Positions 52,371-62,645 of a stretch of DNA of 64,000 bases are shown one piece after another (position 1 is the first letter of the stretch; every line of letters starts with the position of its first letter). The stretch comes from Pandoraea aquatica (GTDB lineage Bacteria; Pseudomonadota; Gammaproteobacteria; Burkholderiales; Burkholderiaceae). Made by a program: the position numbers and the translations under genes. The stretch spans positions 124,001 through 188,000 of the forward strand of contig NZ_CABPSN010000001.1 of assembly GCF_902459565.1 (NCBI RefSeq), read 5' to 3'. The notes beneath the pieces are model-generated. The model had not been told where the DNA came from, did not search any database, and saw only the letters and a list, made by a program, of their open reading frames with translations.

Positions 52371-55300
52371 GGCCCCGCTCCCGGTTCATTTCCCGGTCCG
52401 TCTTCCGGCGGTGTTCCCGTCTGACGGTCTTTTGCCCGGCGTTCGCGCCGCGCGGCACGGCGCTCACGGACCCGGGCGGCGAGGCGGTCGAAGTACAGAT
52501 AGATGACGGGCGTGGTGAACAGCGTGAGCAACTGGCTCAACGCCAGACCGCCGATGATCGCCAGCCCCAGCGGTCGCCGCAGCTCCGACCCCGTGCCCGT
52601 GCCGAGCAACATCGGCAACGCGCCGAGCATGGCGGCGAGCGTCGTCATCAGAATCGGCCGGAAACGCAGCAGCGACGCCTCGAAGATCGCCTCGCGCGGC
52701 GGCTTGTTATGCGTGCGCTCGGCGTCGAGGGCGAAGTCGACCATCATGATGGCGTTCTTCTTGACGATCCCGATCAGCAGCACAATGCCGATGATGCCGA
52801 TCACGTCGAGATCGCTGCCCGTGAGCATCAGTGCGAGCAGTGCGCCGATCCCGGCCGACGGCAGCGTCGACAGAATCGTGACCGGGTGGATGAAGCTCTC
52901 GTACAGCACGCCGAGCACGATGTAGACGGCGACCAGGGCGGCTACGAGCAGGTACACCTCGCTGGAGAGCGAGTCTTCGAACGCCTGCGCTGCGCCCTGG
53001 AACGACGAGGCGATCGAGGGCGGCAGATGAACGGCCTGCTCGGCGTTGCGGATCTCCTTGACGGCGCTCGACAGCGAGGCGTCCGGTGCGAGGTTGAACG
53101 ACACCGTGACCGCCGGGAATTGCTGAAGGTGGCTGATCGCGAGCGGCGTGCGCACGACCTTGAGCGACGCGATGGCCGAGAGCGGGACCTGACCGCTCGA
53201 ACTCGTCTGGCTCGGCAGATAAATCGTACCGAGCGACTGGATCGAGTTGATCGATTCAGGCTTCGCCACAAGAATCACGCGGTACTGGGCCGACTGTTCG
53301 AAGATCGTCGACACAATGCGCTGGCCGAGCGCGTCGTACAGCGCATTGTCGATGGTCGCTGGCGTAATGCCGTAGCGCGCCGCGAGCTGACGGTTCACTT
53401 CCACCCGAATCGACAGACCGCTCGTATCGAGGTCGCTGGCCACGTCCGTGATCGACGAAATCTGCTTCATCCGGGCGATCAGCGGCGGGACGTATTGCGC
53501 GAGTGTCGCCTGATCGGGGCCGCGCATCACAAACTTGTATTGGTTGGGCGAGACGGTGGTGTCGAGCGTCAGATCCTGCGCTGGCTGTACATAGAGCCGG
53601 ATGCCGGGCACCTTCGCCGTGGCTTGCTGAATGCGGCGGCCAATCTCGACGGCACTATCGGAACGGTCGTCCCGTGCCTTCAGGTTGATGAGGAACCGGC
53701 CGTTGTTGAGCGTGGTGTTGATGCCGTCGATGCCGACGTAAGAGGTGATGGACGTCACGTCCGGGTCTTGCAGGACGACTTCGGCGAGTGCGGCCTGCCG
53801 TTTGACCATCGCGTTGTACGACACCGAGTTGTCCGCCACCGTGATGCCTTGCAGCACCCCGACGTCTTGCACGGGGAAAAGGCCCTTCGGGATCACGACG
53901 TACAGCACGACGGTCAGCGCCACCGTGACGAGCGCGACCATCAGCGTCAGGAACTGATGGTCGAGCACCCATTTCAGCCCACGCTCGTAGGCGGCCAGCG
54001 TCTTGTCGAACACCCGCTCGCTCATGCGCTCGAAACGACTCGGGTGGCGCGCTTCCTGCGCCCGGAGAATGCGGGCGCACAACATCGGCACCACGGTGAG
54101 CGAGACGATGGCCGATATCACGATCGTCACGGCGAGCGTTACGGCGAATTCGCCGAACAGGCGTCCGATCACGCCGCCCATGAACAATAGCGGGATCAGT
54201 ACCGCGATCAGCGAAATCGTCAGCGACATGATCGTGAAGCCGATCTGCCCCGCGCCCGCCAGCGCGGCTTCCAGCGGTGCCATGCCCGCTTCGAGATAGC
54301 GCACGACGTTCTCGATCATGACGATGGAGTCGTCGACCACGAAGCCCGTGGCGATGATGAGCGCCATGAGCGAGAGATTGTCGATCGAGTAACCCAGCTC
54401 GTACATGACCGCGAGCGTGGCGATCAGCGAGACGGGCACGGAAATGCTCGGGATGACGGTGGCCGGCACGTTGCGCAGGAAGACGAAGATCACCGCCACC
54501 ACGAGCACCACGGCGAGCACGAGTTCGAACGCGGCGTCGCTCACCGACGAGCGGATCACGCCTGTGCTGTCGGAGACGATGTTGACTTTCATGCCCGCGG
54601 GCAGGGTGGCTTCCAGTTGCGGCAGCGCCCGCTTGATCTGATCCACGGTGGCGATGACGTTTGCGCCGGGCTGGCGTTGCACGTTCAGCACAATGGCGGG
54701 GGTCTTGTTCAGCCACGCGCCGCGCTCGACATCCTGCGCGGCTTTGGCGACATGTGCGACGTCGCGCAGGTAGACGGGGTTGCCGTTCTGATAGGCGATG
54801 ACCGTGTCCAGATAGTCCTGCGGATCGGTAATCTGGTCGTTGGCGTCGAGCGTGTAATCGAGTTCGGGGCCGTCGAAGTTGCCCTTCGGCTGGCTGACGT
54901 TGACGTTTGCAAGCAGCGTGCGCAGGTCGTCCAGATTCAAGCCATAGGCTGCGAGCTTCTGCGGATCGGCTTCAACGCGCACCGCCGGTACATTACCGCC
55001 CGCGAGCGTGACGAAGCCGACGCCCGCCACCTGCGAGATTTTCGCGGCGAGCCGGTTGTTGGCGGCGTCCTGCAATTGCGTGAGCGACAGCGTGGACGAC
55101 GTGACCGCCAGCGTCATGATCGGCTGGTCGGCCGGGTTGACCTTGGCGTAGGTCGGCGGTGCAGGCAACCCGCTGGGCAGCAGGCTGTTCGCGGCGTTGA
55201 TCGCCTGCTGCACGTTCTGCTGGGCGACGTCCAGATTGAGCGCCAGATCGAATTGCAGCGTGATGACGGAGGATCCCTCCGCGCTGTACGAGATCATCTG

Positions 55301-55534
55301 TTGCAGGCCGGGGATCTGTCCGAGCTGCACTTCGAGCGGCGCGGTGACGGTCGTTGCCATGACCGACGGACTTGCGCCGGGGTAGAACGTCTGCACCTGG
55401 ATGGTCGGGTAGTCGACGCTCGGCAGCGACGACACCGGTAACACCCGTACCGCCACGAGGCCGATCAGCACGAGCGCGATCATCAGCAGCCAGGTCGCGA
55501 CCGGGCGCAGGATGAAGATTCGCGAAAAGTTCAT
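52367..55534 (-). CDS. muxB: MuxB/MdtB-type RND permease
   Basis: A 1055-residue RND permease, partner of MuxC. It begins MNFSRIFILRPVATWLLMIA, keeps the helix 4 pair (ATGFVVDDSIVMIENVVRYL) and the helix 10 Lys (LIGIVKKNAIMMVDFALDAE), and ends with a basic/Pro-rich tail. Normal length and no insertion. It lies 43 bases downstream of the adaptor gene and overlaps muxC by four bases. MdtB-type subunits mainly carry the proton pathway while MdtC-type subunits bind drug in the E. coli pump, an assignment I extend by homology. Confidence 0.96.
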   Translation of the reverse strand: MNFSRIFILRPVATWLLMIALVLIGLVAVRVLPVSSLPSVDYPTIQVQTFYPGASPSVMATTVTAPLEVQLGQIPGLQQMISYSAEGSSVITLQFDLALNLDVAQQNVQQAINAANSLLPSGLPAPPTYAKVNPADQPIMTLAVTSSTLSLTQLQDAANNRLAAKISQVAGVGFVTLAGGNVPAVRVEADPQKLAAYGLNLDDLRTLLANVNVSQPKGNFDGPELDYTLDANDQITDPQDYLDTVIAYQNGNPVYLRDVAHVAKAAQDVERGAWLNKTPAIVLNVQRQPGANVIATVDQIKRALPQLEATLPAGMKVNIVSDSTGVIRSSVSDAAFELVLAVVLVVAVIFVFLRNVPATVIPSISVPVSLIATLAVMYELGYSIDNLSLMALIIATGFVVDDSIVMIENVVRYLEAGMAPLEAALAGAGQIGFTIMSLTISLIAVLIPLLFMGGVIGRLFGEFAVTLAVTIVISAIVSLTVVPMLCARILRAQEARHPSRFERMSERVFDKTLAAYERGLKWVLDHQFLTLMVALVTVALTVVLYVVIPKGLFPVQDVGVLQGITVADNSVSYNAMVKRQAALAEVVLQDPDVTSITSYVGIDGINTTLNNGRFLINLKARDDRSDSAVEIGRRIQQATAKVPGIRLYVQPAQDLTLDTTVSPNQYKFVMRGPDQATLAQYVPPLIARMKQISSITDVASDLDTSGLSIRVEVNRQLAARYGITPATIDNALYDALGQRIVSTIFEQSAQYRVILVAKPESINSIQSLGTIYLPSQTSSSGQVPLSAIASLKVVRTPLAISHLQQFPAVTVSFNLAPDASLSSAVKEIRNAEQAVHLPPSIASSFQGAAQAFEDSLSSEVYLLVAALVAVYIVLGVLYESFIHPVTILSTLPSAGIGALLALMLTGSDLDVIGIIGIVLLIGIVKKNAIMMVDFALDAERTHNKPPREAIFEASLLRFRPILMTTLAAMLGALPMLLGTGTGSELRRPLGLAIIGGLALSQLLTLFTTPVIYLYFDRLAARVRERRAARRERRAKDRQTGTPPEDGPGNEPGAGP

Positions 55535-55577
55535 GGGCGGGCGCTTGTCGACGTGGGATCAGACCGGGACACCCGGG

Positions 55578-56852
55578 TCATTGGGCCGACGGGCCTGATG
55601 CCGCCGACGCCCCCGAAGCGGGTGCGCCGCGATGCCCGCCATGACGTTCGGTGGACGCTTCTGTCGATGACGCCGCGCTCGCGCCGCTCGCCGTCGAGGG
55701 AAGGGCGATGTGGGCACCGTCGCTGAGCCGGTCCATACCGTCCGTGACTACCGTCTCATCGGCTTTCAGACCTGCCGTAATGACCGTGTGTTTGCCGTCG
55801 CTCGGCCCGATCGTGACCTTGCGCAACGACGCGGTGTTTTGCGGCGTGACGACGTAGACGAAGTCGCCCGGTGCGCCGCTCTGGACGGCCGGTGTGGGCA
55901 CGAGCACGGCGTGCTGCATCGTATCGACGAGCAGCTTCACGTTGACGAACTCTTGCGGGAAAAGCACCTCGTCGTCGTTCGCAAAACGTGCGCGCAGCGT
56001 GACCGTGCCGGTGGCCGTCGCCATCTGGTTGCTCACGGCGTAGAGCGTGCCGGTCGCGAGTTGCTCCCGGTTGTCGCTGGAGTACGCGGTGACCGCCAGC
56101 GGCTCGCCGGTGCGGTAGCGCTTCATGACGGCGGGCAGGGCGTTCTGCGCGACGGTGAACTCGACGGTCGTGGGTTTGATGCTGGTAATGACGGCGATGC
56201 CTGTCGTGCTCGTCGCGGTGACGTAGTTACCCGGGTCGACGAGGCGCAGACCGACGCGTCCCGACACCGGTGCCGTGATACGGCAGTACGTCAGATCGAG
56301 TTCGTATTGCTTGATATTCGCGAGATCGGCTTTTACGGCGGCTTCGTCCTGCGCGACCGTGAATTGCTGGTCGACGAAGGTCTGCTCGGCAATCGACTTC
56401 TGCTCGTGGAGCTGGGTGTAACGGGCCAGATCGGCCTTCGCCTGTGCGAGCGCGGCGCGGTCCTTGGCAAGCTGCGCCTGCGCCTGTTCCTTGCTGATTT
56501 CGTACTGACGGGGGTCGATCTGGGCGAGGAACTGGCCCTGTTTGACGTCCTGCCCCTCTTGATAGCCGACTTGCGTGAGGTAGCCGCTCAGTTGCGGCAA
56601 CACCGTCACCGTGGCTTCGGGGGTGACCGTGCCGAGCGAGGTGATCGTGACCGGCATCTCGCCGTAAGTGACCTTGGCGACGGAAACGATTTGCGGCTGC
56701 GCGCCGCGCCTGGTCGCCGGGCGGTGCATCAGGTGCCATGCAACCCATGCCACCAGCACAAGCACGACGATGCCGATCCAAAGCGCCGTGCGACGTCGCT
56801 TCGGGGGTTTCGTTTCCTGGGGTGACGCCGCTGTGTTCGACGTATTTTCCAT
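55578..56852 (-). CDS. muxA: MuxA/MdtA-type RND periplasmic adaptor
   Basis: A 424-residue membrane-fusion protein. A cytoplasmic N-terminus (SPQETKPPKRRRT) precedes one helix (ALWIGIVVLVLVAWVAWHLM); then MPVTITSLGTVTPEATVTVL, lipoyl halves QVGYQEGQDVKQGQFLAQID and ITAPVSGRVGLRLVDPGNYV, and a barrel with VPTPAVQSGAPGDFVYVV. The C-terminal tail after residue 390 is Ala/Ser/Gly/His-rich (TERHGGHRGAPASG). It is the first gene of the muxABC-opmB block. Direct GTTAC repeats lie about 115-130 bases upstream and could be a regulator site; no two-component genes are adjacent. Confidence 0.94.
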   Translation of the reverse strand: MENTSNTAASPQETKPPKRRRTALWIGIVVLVLVAWVAWHLMHRPATRRGAQPQIVSVAKVTYGEMPVTITSLGTVTPEATVTVLPQLSGYLTQVGYQEGQDVKQGQFLAQIDPRQYEISKEQAQAQLAKDRAALAQAKADLARYTQLHEQKSIAEQTFVDQQFTVAQDEAAVKADLANIKQYELDLTYCRITAPVSGRVGLRLVDPGNYVTATSTTGIAVITSIKPTTVEFTVAQNALPAVMKRYRTGEPLAVTAYSSDNREQLATGTLYAVSNQMATATGTVTLRARFANDDEVLFPQEFVNVKLLVDTMQHAVLVPTPAVQSGAPGDFVYVVTPQNTASLRKVTIGPSDGKHTVITAGLKADETVVTDGMDRLSDGAHIALPSTASGASAASSTEASTERHGGHRGAPASGASAASGPSAQ

Positions 56853-56967
56853 CTTCGCCTCTCCGCCCGGCGAACATGCCGGGAAGCTCCCCGGCCCACC
56901 GGGAAGACCACGCTTAGCAGTCTAGCTAGGGGCATGCCGGTTTTGGCGATGCGAACGGACACCTGAC

Positions 56968-57131
56968 GTTACGGCGTGTTACCTGCGGCCGTTTGGAATG
57001 GACGTGTGGCGTCGGGTCGAAAATCCCCGTAAACGCCTGTGGGGATAAGGAAACTGCGGCGCGAAAGTGTGAGCGCGAAGGGGCTCGGGAGGCAGGGGGG
57101 CGGTCGTCGTCCCCCTGTTACATCGTGTTAC
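56968..57131. promoter_or_regulatory. Two GTTAC-N5-GTTAC direct-repeat sites
   Basis: GTTACGGCGTGTTAC (56968-56982) and GTTACATCGTGTTAC (57117-57131) share GTTACNNCGTGTTAC with a 10-base repeat period, 149 bases apart. Both lie in the 330-base gene-free stretch 56853-57182 upstream of muxA, which otherwise shows nothing I can assign. Confidence 0.5.
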
Positions 57132-57182
57132 TGCAGGCTTGCCGGTAAGGGGCCGGAAGCCTTTCCACGCGGGGAAGGCGGT

Positions 57183-58187
57183 TCAGACAGCCTGACTGCG
57201 CGACGTGCGGCGAGGTGCGAGACGTTTGACGATGCGGCCGAAGGCACGGACCTGCTGAGCAATGACGCCCAGACCGTAGCGACGCGAACGTCCTGCGGGG
57301 GCGGGCAACTGGTCGCGAATGCCGGTCGGCTCCACGGTCTTTTCCCACGATGCCGTGCGGAACAGCATGTCCCACCAAGGGAAGAGCACGCCGAAGTTGC
57401 AGCCATAGCGCGTACCTTCGTGGCCGTAGCCGATGGCGTGATGGCGACGATGGAACGTCGGGCTCACGATCAGGCGTTCGAGCACAGGACCGTACGGCAG
57501 ACGGGCGTTGACGTGCTGCACGCTTTGCAGGAAGTTGCCCACGGCCACCAGCACGACGTACTGCGCCGGCTGCACGCCGATGAACAAGGCGATGGCGGCG
57601 AAGAATGCGGCCTGCACGATGTCGTCGAGGAAGTGATTGCGGTCGTCCGACCACAGCGACATCTGTTGCTGGCTGTGATGCACGGCATGCAGCTCCCACC
57701 ACACCCCGAAGCGATGCTGCCAGCGGTGATACCAATAACCGGCGAAGTCGAGCACCGTCAGATACAGCAGGAATGAGATGATCGGCTGGTCGGTTACCCC
57801 GGGCACCAGACCGTCCAGATCGACGCTGGGCAGCCCGTGAATCACCATCTGGCTTTGCAAGTCGTTGAACAACGGCTGCAACACCACGAAGAACAGCAGA
57901 TTCAGAATGCCGAGCTTGGCGATCCACGTGTAGATGACGTCCGCCCGCACCTGCTTGCGGTCCTGCCACTGTTCGAGCGGGCGCAGCGCTTCGAGCGGAC
58001 GCAACAGCAAATACGTCAGCCCGACCTGCAATACGCCGATGATCACCAGATACAGGGCATCGTAGATATCGTCGTCGTAGCCCATCAGGTTGAAGTGGAA
58101 CAGCAGCGGCTGCACCACATCCACATAGACGAGTGTCTGGACGGCAGAGATGCCGCTATCGACGAAGTTGAGGGCTTCCTGAATCAT
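57183..58187 (-). CDS. Sterol desaturase / fatty acid hydroxylase family protein
   Basis: A 334-residue membrane di-iron enzyme. The histidine clusters of the family are present: HRWQH, HAVHHSQQ and HRRHH (the last in SPTFHRRHHAIGYGHEGT), which ligate two irons for O2-dependent hydroxylation or desaturation of a lipid. Four or more hydrophobic helices surround them. Substrate is unknown; bacterial members act on fatty acids, carotenoids or hopanoid-like lipids. The ATG lies 12 bases after the YncE-like gene's stop, so they form an operon. The C-terminus is basic (RRTSRSQ). Family length (about 300) fits. Confidence 0.9.
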   Translation of the reverse strand: MIQEALNFVDSGISAVQTLVYVDVVQPLLFHFNLMGYDDDIYDALYLVIIGVLQVGLTYLLLRPLEALRPLEQWQDRKQVRADVIYTWIAKLGILNLLFFVVLQPLFNDLQSQMVIHGLPSVDLDGLVPGVTDQPIISFLLYLTVLDFAGYWYHRWQHRFGVWWELHAVHHSQQQMSLWSDDRNHFLDDIVQAAFFAAIALFIGVQPAQYVVLVAVGNFLQSVQHVNARLPYGPVLERLIVSPTFHRRHHAIGYGHEGTRYGCNFGVLFPWWDMLFRTASWEKTVEPTGIRDQLPAPAGRSRRYGLGVIAQQVRAFGRIVKRLAPRRTSRSQAV

Positions 58188-58199
58188 CTGTCGGCCTTG

Positions 58200-59234
58200 T
58201 CAGTCCGGATTCGGCGAGAGAACCGGGGCGCGATCGGCAAAGTAGATGCCGTGCGGCGAACGGTTCACAGCGATCTTGTCGACCAGTTGACGCGTGGTCA
58301 GGTCGATCACGCCAACGTGGCGGGCAAATCGGAACGTTACCCAAAGATAGCGTTTATCGGCGGACAATTCCATATCGTCCGGTCCCGGCATCAGACCGGT
58401 GATGTCGGCGACCTTGGTCAGCGTCTCGTAATCGAGAATGCTGATGGTGCTCTCCACCCGGTTGCTGACGGCGATGTGTCGGCCGTCGGACAGCGAGCGG
58501 AAGTTGTGTGCGCCACGGCCGGTCTGGATGCGCTTGACGACCTTCTGGGCACGCCAGTCGACCACGGCCACATCGTCTTCACCCGTCATGCCGACGAGCA
58601 GGTATTTGTCGCCGGGCGTCATCCACAGGCCTGCCGGGGTCTTCCCGACCGGCATGCGCCATTTCACCGTCTGCGTCGCCAGATCGATGGCGGCCAGTTC
58701 ATTCGAGTCCTGAAGCGTGACGAACACCGTCTTGCTGTCGGACGAGAACGTCATGTGGCTCGGGGTCTTGGCCAGCGGAATGCGCTTGGCGACCGTGACG
58801 TTTTCACCGTCGTAGTGATACAAATCGACGCGATCCAGACGCAGCGCTGCCGTCACGAACCACTTTCGGTCGGGCGAAAAACCGAGCTGATAGGGATCGT
58901 CGATGTCCGCGACCTGACGCTGGAACTTGCCGGTGTTCGGGTCGAGGAACATCAGGCTGTTCGAGACCGAATTGGCCACGATCAACGAGCGTTTGTCGGG
59001 CGTAATCATCAGGTGATGCGGCTCTTTGCCCGTGGGCATCGTGCCAATGACCTTGTGTGACGCCTGATCGATGAGGGAAAGCTGCGCAGCGCCCGAGTCG
59101 AGCACGATGACCGTGCCGGCGTGGGCGGACGAGAACGTCAGCGGGAGTACAGCGGCTGCCAGCAGGGAGAGCGTCGCGACGCGGGCGCGGCCGGCCAGCC
59201 GGGAAAGCTTGGAGCGCTTGGAAGAAAACACCAT
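58200..59234 (-). CDS. YncE-like periplasmic beta-propeller protein
   Basis: A 344-residue exported seven-bladed propeller of the YncE/YVTN type. The signal peptide (ARVATLSLLAAAVLPLTFSS, cleaved after AHA) is followed by repeated blades of the form GKEPHHLMITPDKRSLIVAN, KTPSHMTFSSDSKTVFVTLQ, KTPAGLWMTPGDKYLLVGMT and RGAHNFRSLSDGRHIAVSNR. YVTN propellers bind proteins, DNA or redox cofactors; here the partner may be the downstream di-iron membrane enzyme, which is inference. A 7+7 inverted repeat 52-73 bases upstream of the ATG may be its operator. Confidence 0.88.
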   Translation of the reverse strand: MVFSSKRSKLSRLAGRARVATLSLLAAAVLPLTFSSAHAGTVIVLDSGAAQLSLIDQASHKVIGTMPTGKEPHHLMITPDKRSLIVANSVSNSLMFLDPNTGKFQRQVADIDDPYQLGFSPDRKWFVTAALRLDRVDLYHYDGENVTVAKRIPLAKTPSHMTFSSDSKTVFVTLQDSNELAAIDLATQTVKWRMPVGKTPAGLWMTPGDKYLLVGMTGEDDVAVVDWRAQKVVKRIQTGRGAHNFRSLSDGRHIAVSNRVESTISILDYETLTKVADITGLMPGPDDMELSADKRYLWVTFRFARHVGVIDLTTRQLVDKIAVNRSPHGIYFADRAPVLSPNPD

Positions 59235-59285
59235 GAATGCCTAGGGCTAAGGTGGGGCGAAAAACGGTGACGTTCGCCGGTAAGC

Positions 59286-59307
59286 TTAACGTCGATTCTC
59301 ACGTTAA
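59286..59307. promoter_or_regulatory. Inverted repeat upstream of the YncE-like gene
   Basis: Perfect arms TTAACGT (59286-59292) and ACGTTAA (59301-59307) with an 8-base spacer, about 52 bases upstream of the YncE-like start codon. Size and spacing are those of a dimeric repressor site. Confidence 0.5.
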
Positions 59308-59384
59308 ACGCGCCAGACACCCCGTCCGTTGACAAGAAAATGGGACGAATTCGCGGTCCCGTTCAACGACATCAGGCCGCCTGA

Positions 59385-59954
59385 TCAGGCTTGGTCAGAC
59401 GCACCGGCCGCAGGACCGTCCCATTGCGCCAGCAGGGCCAGCGCCTCGCGGGTCCAGTCGAGCCACCCTTGTTCGTAGCGCACGCCCAGTCGCAGGATGT
59501 GGCGTTGCAGGGCGGTCTCGCGTGTCAGCGGTGCGTCTGCCGGGAAGTCGCGCGCTTCGATGGCCTGATAGGCGGCCAGTTTCTGCGCGTGAAGCGTCGC
59601 GCGCCGAGTCAGTTCTGGCTGTAGATGCAGGGAACCGATGGCGGCGTCGGCCCGCAACCGGACCATCAGGTCGTCGCGCAGGTCGGACGGCTCGGTCGGC
59701 GTGGCGGCCCAGGCGAGGAGTTCGTCGCGTCCGCCGTCGAGCACCCGATAGACGCGTTTGCGCGTGCGGCCGCCGTCCGGCGCAGCCGTCGACGCGATCC
59801 ACCCGGCGGTCTCCATGCGCGCCAACTCGCGATAGATCTGCTGATGCGTGGCGTGCCAGAAGAAACCGATGGACTTGTCGAAGCGGCGGGCGAGATCGTA
59901 CCCCGAGGAGGATTTCTCCAGCAGCGAGGTCATCAGGGCATGGGCGAGCGGCAT
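59385..59954 (-). CDS. PadR-family transcriptional regulator
   Basis: A 189-residue PadR regulator. The N-terminal winged helix is clear: LAHALMTSLLEKSSSGYDLA, FWHATHQQIYRELARMETAGWI, and the wing ...GRTRKRVYRVLDGGRDELLA. The C-terminal Vir-like helical part (LRDDLMVRLRADAAIGSLHL...LGVRYEQGWLDWTREALALL) mediates dimerisation and ligand binding. It is divergent from fadH and very likely represses it through the ATGCAAC palindromes at 60251-60320. The 273-bp inverted-repeat element begins only 10 bases upstream of the start codon, leaving a weak ribosome-binding site (ACCGGG) and separating the gene from those operators. Confidence 0.92.
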   Translation of the reverse strand: MPLAHALMTSLLEKSSSGYDLARRFDKSIGFFWHATHQQIYRELARMETAGWIASTAAPDGGRTRKRVYRVLDGGRDELLAWAATPTEPSDLRDDLMVRLRADAAIGSLHLQPELTRRATLHAQKLAAYQAIEARDFPADAPLTRETALQRHILRLGVRYEQGWLDWTREALALLAQWDGPAAGASDQA

Positions 59955-59964
59955 GCCCGGTAGT

Positions 59965-60237
59965 TTAGGGCCTGTTCACACTAATTCCGAGCTCGTGTTG
60001 CCCGGCCAAAGGGGCGAGCGCAAGGAATGAGCCGAAGCGAATATCGGTAATATTCGCGAGGATCATGACGCCGCGATCGCCCCTTTGGGTGGACAACCCG
60101 GAGGGAACGTGCCCTACCGGCCGCCTGGCCGCGTTACCGCCAGCTTGCTTGGGGCGACCAAGCGGCGCTGCCGGTGCCTTGCCAGTCAGCCGGTAGAACA
60201 CGTTCACGAGCTCGGAATTAGTGTGAACAGGCCCTAA
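59965..60237. mobile_element. MITE-like inverted-repeat element
   Basis: A 273-base element bounded by perfect 33-base inverted repeats (59965-59997 and 60205-60237), beginning TTAGGGCCTGTTCACACTAA. The outer TTA/TAA could include a TA target duplication as made by IS630/mariner- or some IS5-type transposases, which is inference. The interior is strongly structured: CCAAAGGGGCGA (60006-60017) pairs with TCGCCCCTTTGG (60077-60088), and GCGAATAT/ATATTCGC (60037-60044 and 60050-60057) forms a hairpin inside it. It encodes no transposase, so it would need one in trans. Confidence 0.8.
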
Positions 60238-60250
60238 CGACTCTAATCGC

Positions 60251-60272
60251 ACTATGCAACGGGTTGCATAGT
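60251..60272. promoter_or_regulatory. PadR-type operator 1
   Basis: Arms ACTATGCAAC (60251-60260) and GTTGCATAGT (60263-60272) are perfect, with GG at the centre. It lies 130 bases upstream of fadH. Confidence 0.7.
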
Positions 60273-60302
60273 CGTCGGGAAGCGCTAGAATCGCCATCAA
60301 AC

Positions 60303-60320
60303 TATGCAACCGGTTGCATA
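60303..60320. promoter_or_regulatory. PadR-type operator 2
   Basis: TATGCAACCGGTTGCATA is a perfect 18-base palindrome sharing TATGCAAC/GTTGCATA with operator 1. Its centre is exactly 50 bases from that of operator 1, so both dimers would lie on the same face of the DNA. The fadH start is 83 bases downstream. Confidence 0.75.
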
Positions 60321-60321
60321 A

Positions 60322-62433
<2,112 letters not shown>

Positions 62434-62562
62434 GTTTAGGGAGCTACACGGGGTGCGGCATACCGTTGTGCGACAATGGCACCTCGTGATTTCTGCCTTC
62501 CATTGGCGGTTTTTGCGATGCCAAGCGTATGTGCCAAGTGCCGGGCACGACGTTTCCGAGGC

Positions 62563-62592
62563 ATGCCCCGGATTGCCGCCGTCACGGGGCAT
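62563..62592 (+). terminator. Hairpin between fadH and the next cyclase
   Basis: Perfect stem ATGCCCCG (62563-62570) with CGGGGCAT (62585-62592) and a 14-base loop, 130 bases past the fadH stop. No T-run follows, so it could be a Rho-type terminator or part of the leader of the next gene. I see no cyclic-di-GMP riboswitch core here. Confidence 0.4.
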
Positions 62593-62645
62593 CCGTCGCG
62601 GCCTCAGTGGGACTCCGTACCGTGTGGCCGACGGTGTCATCGTCA

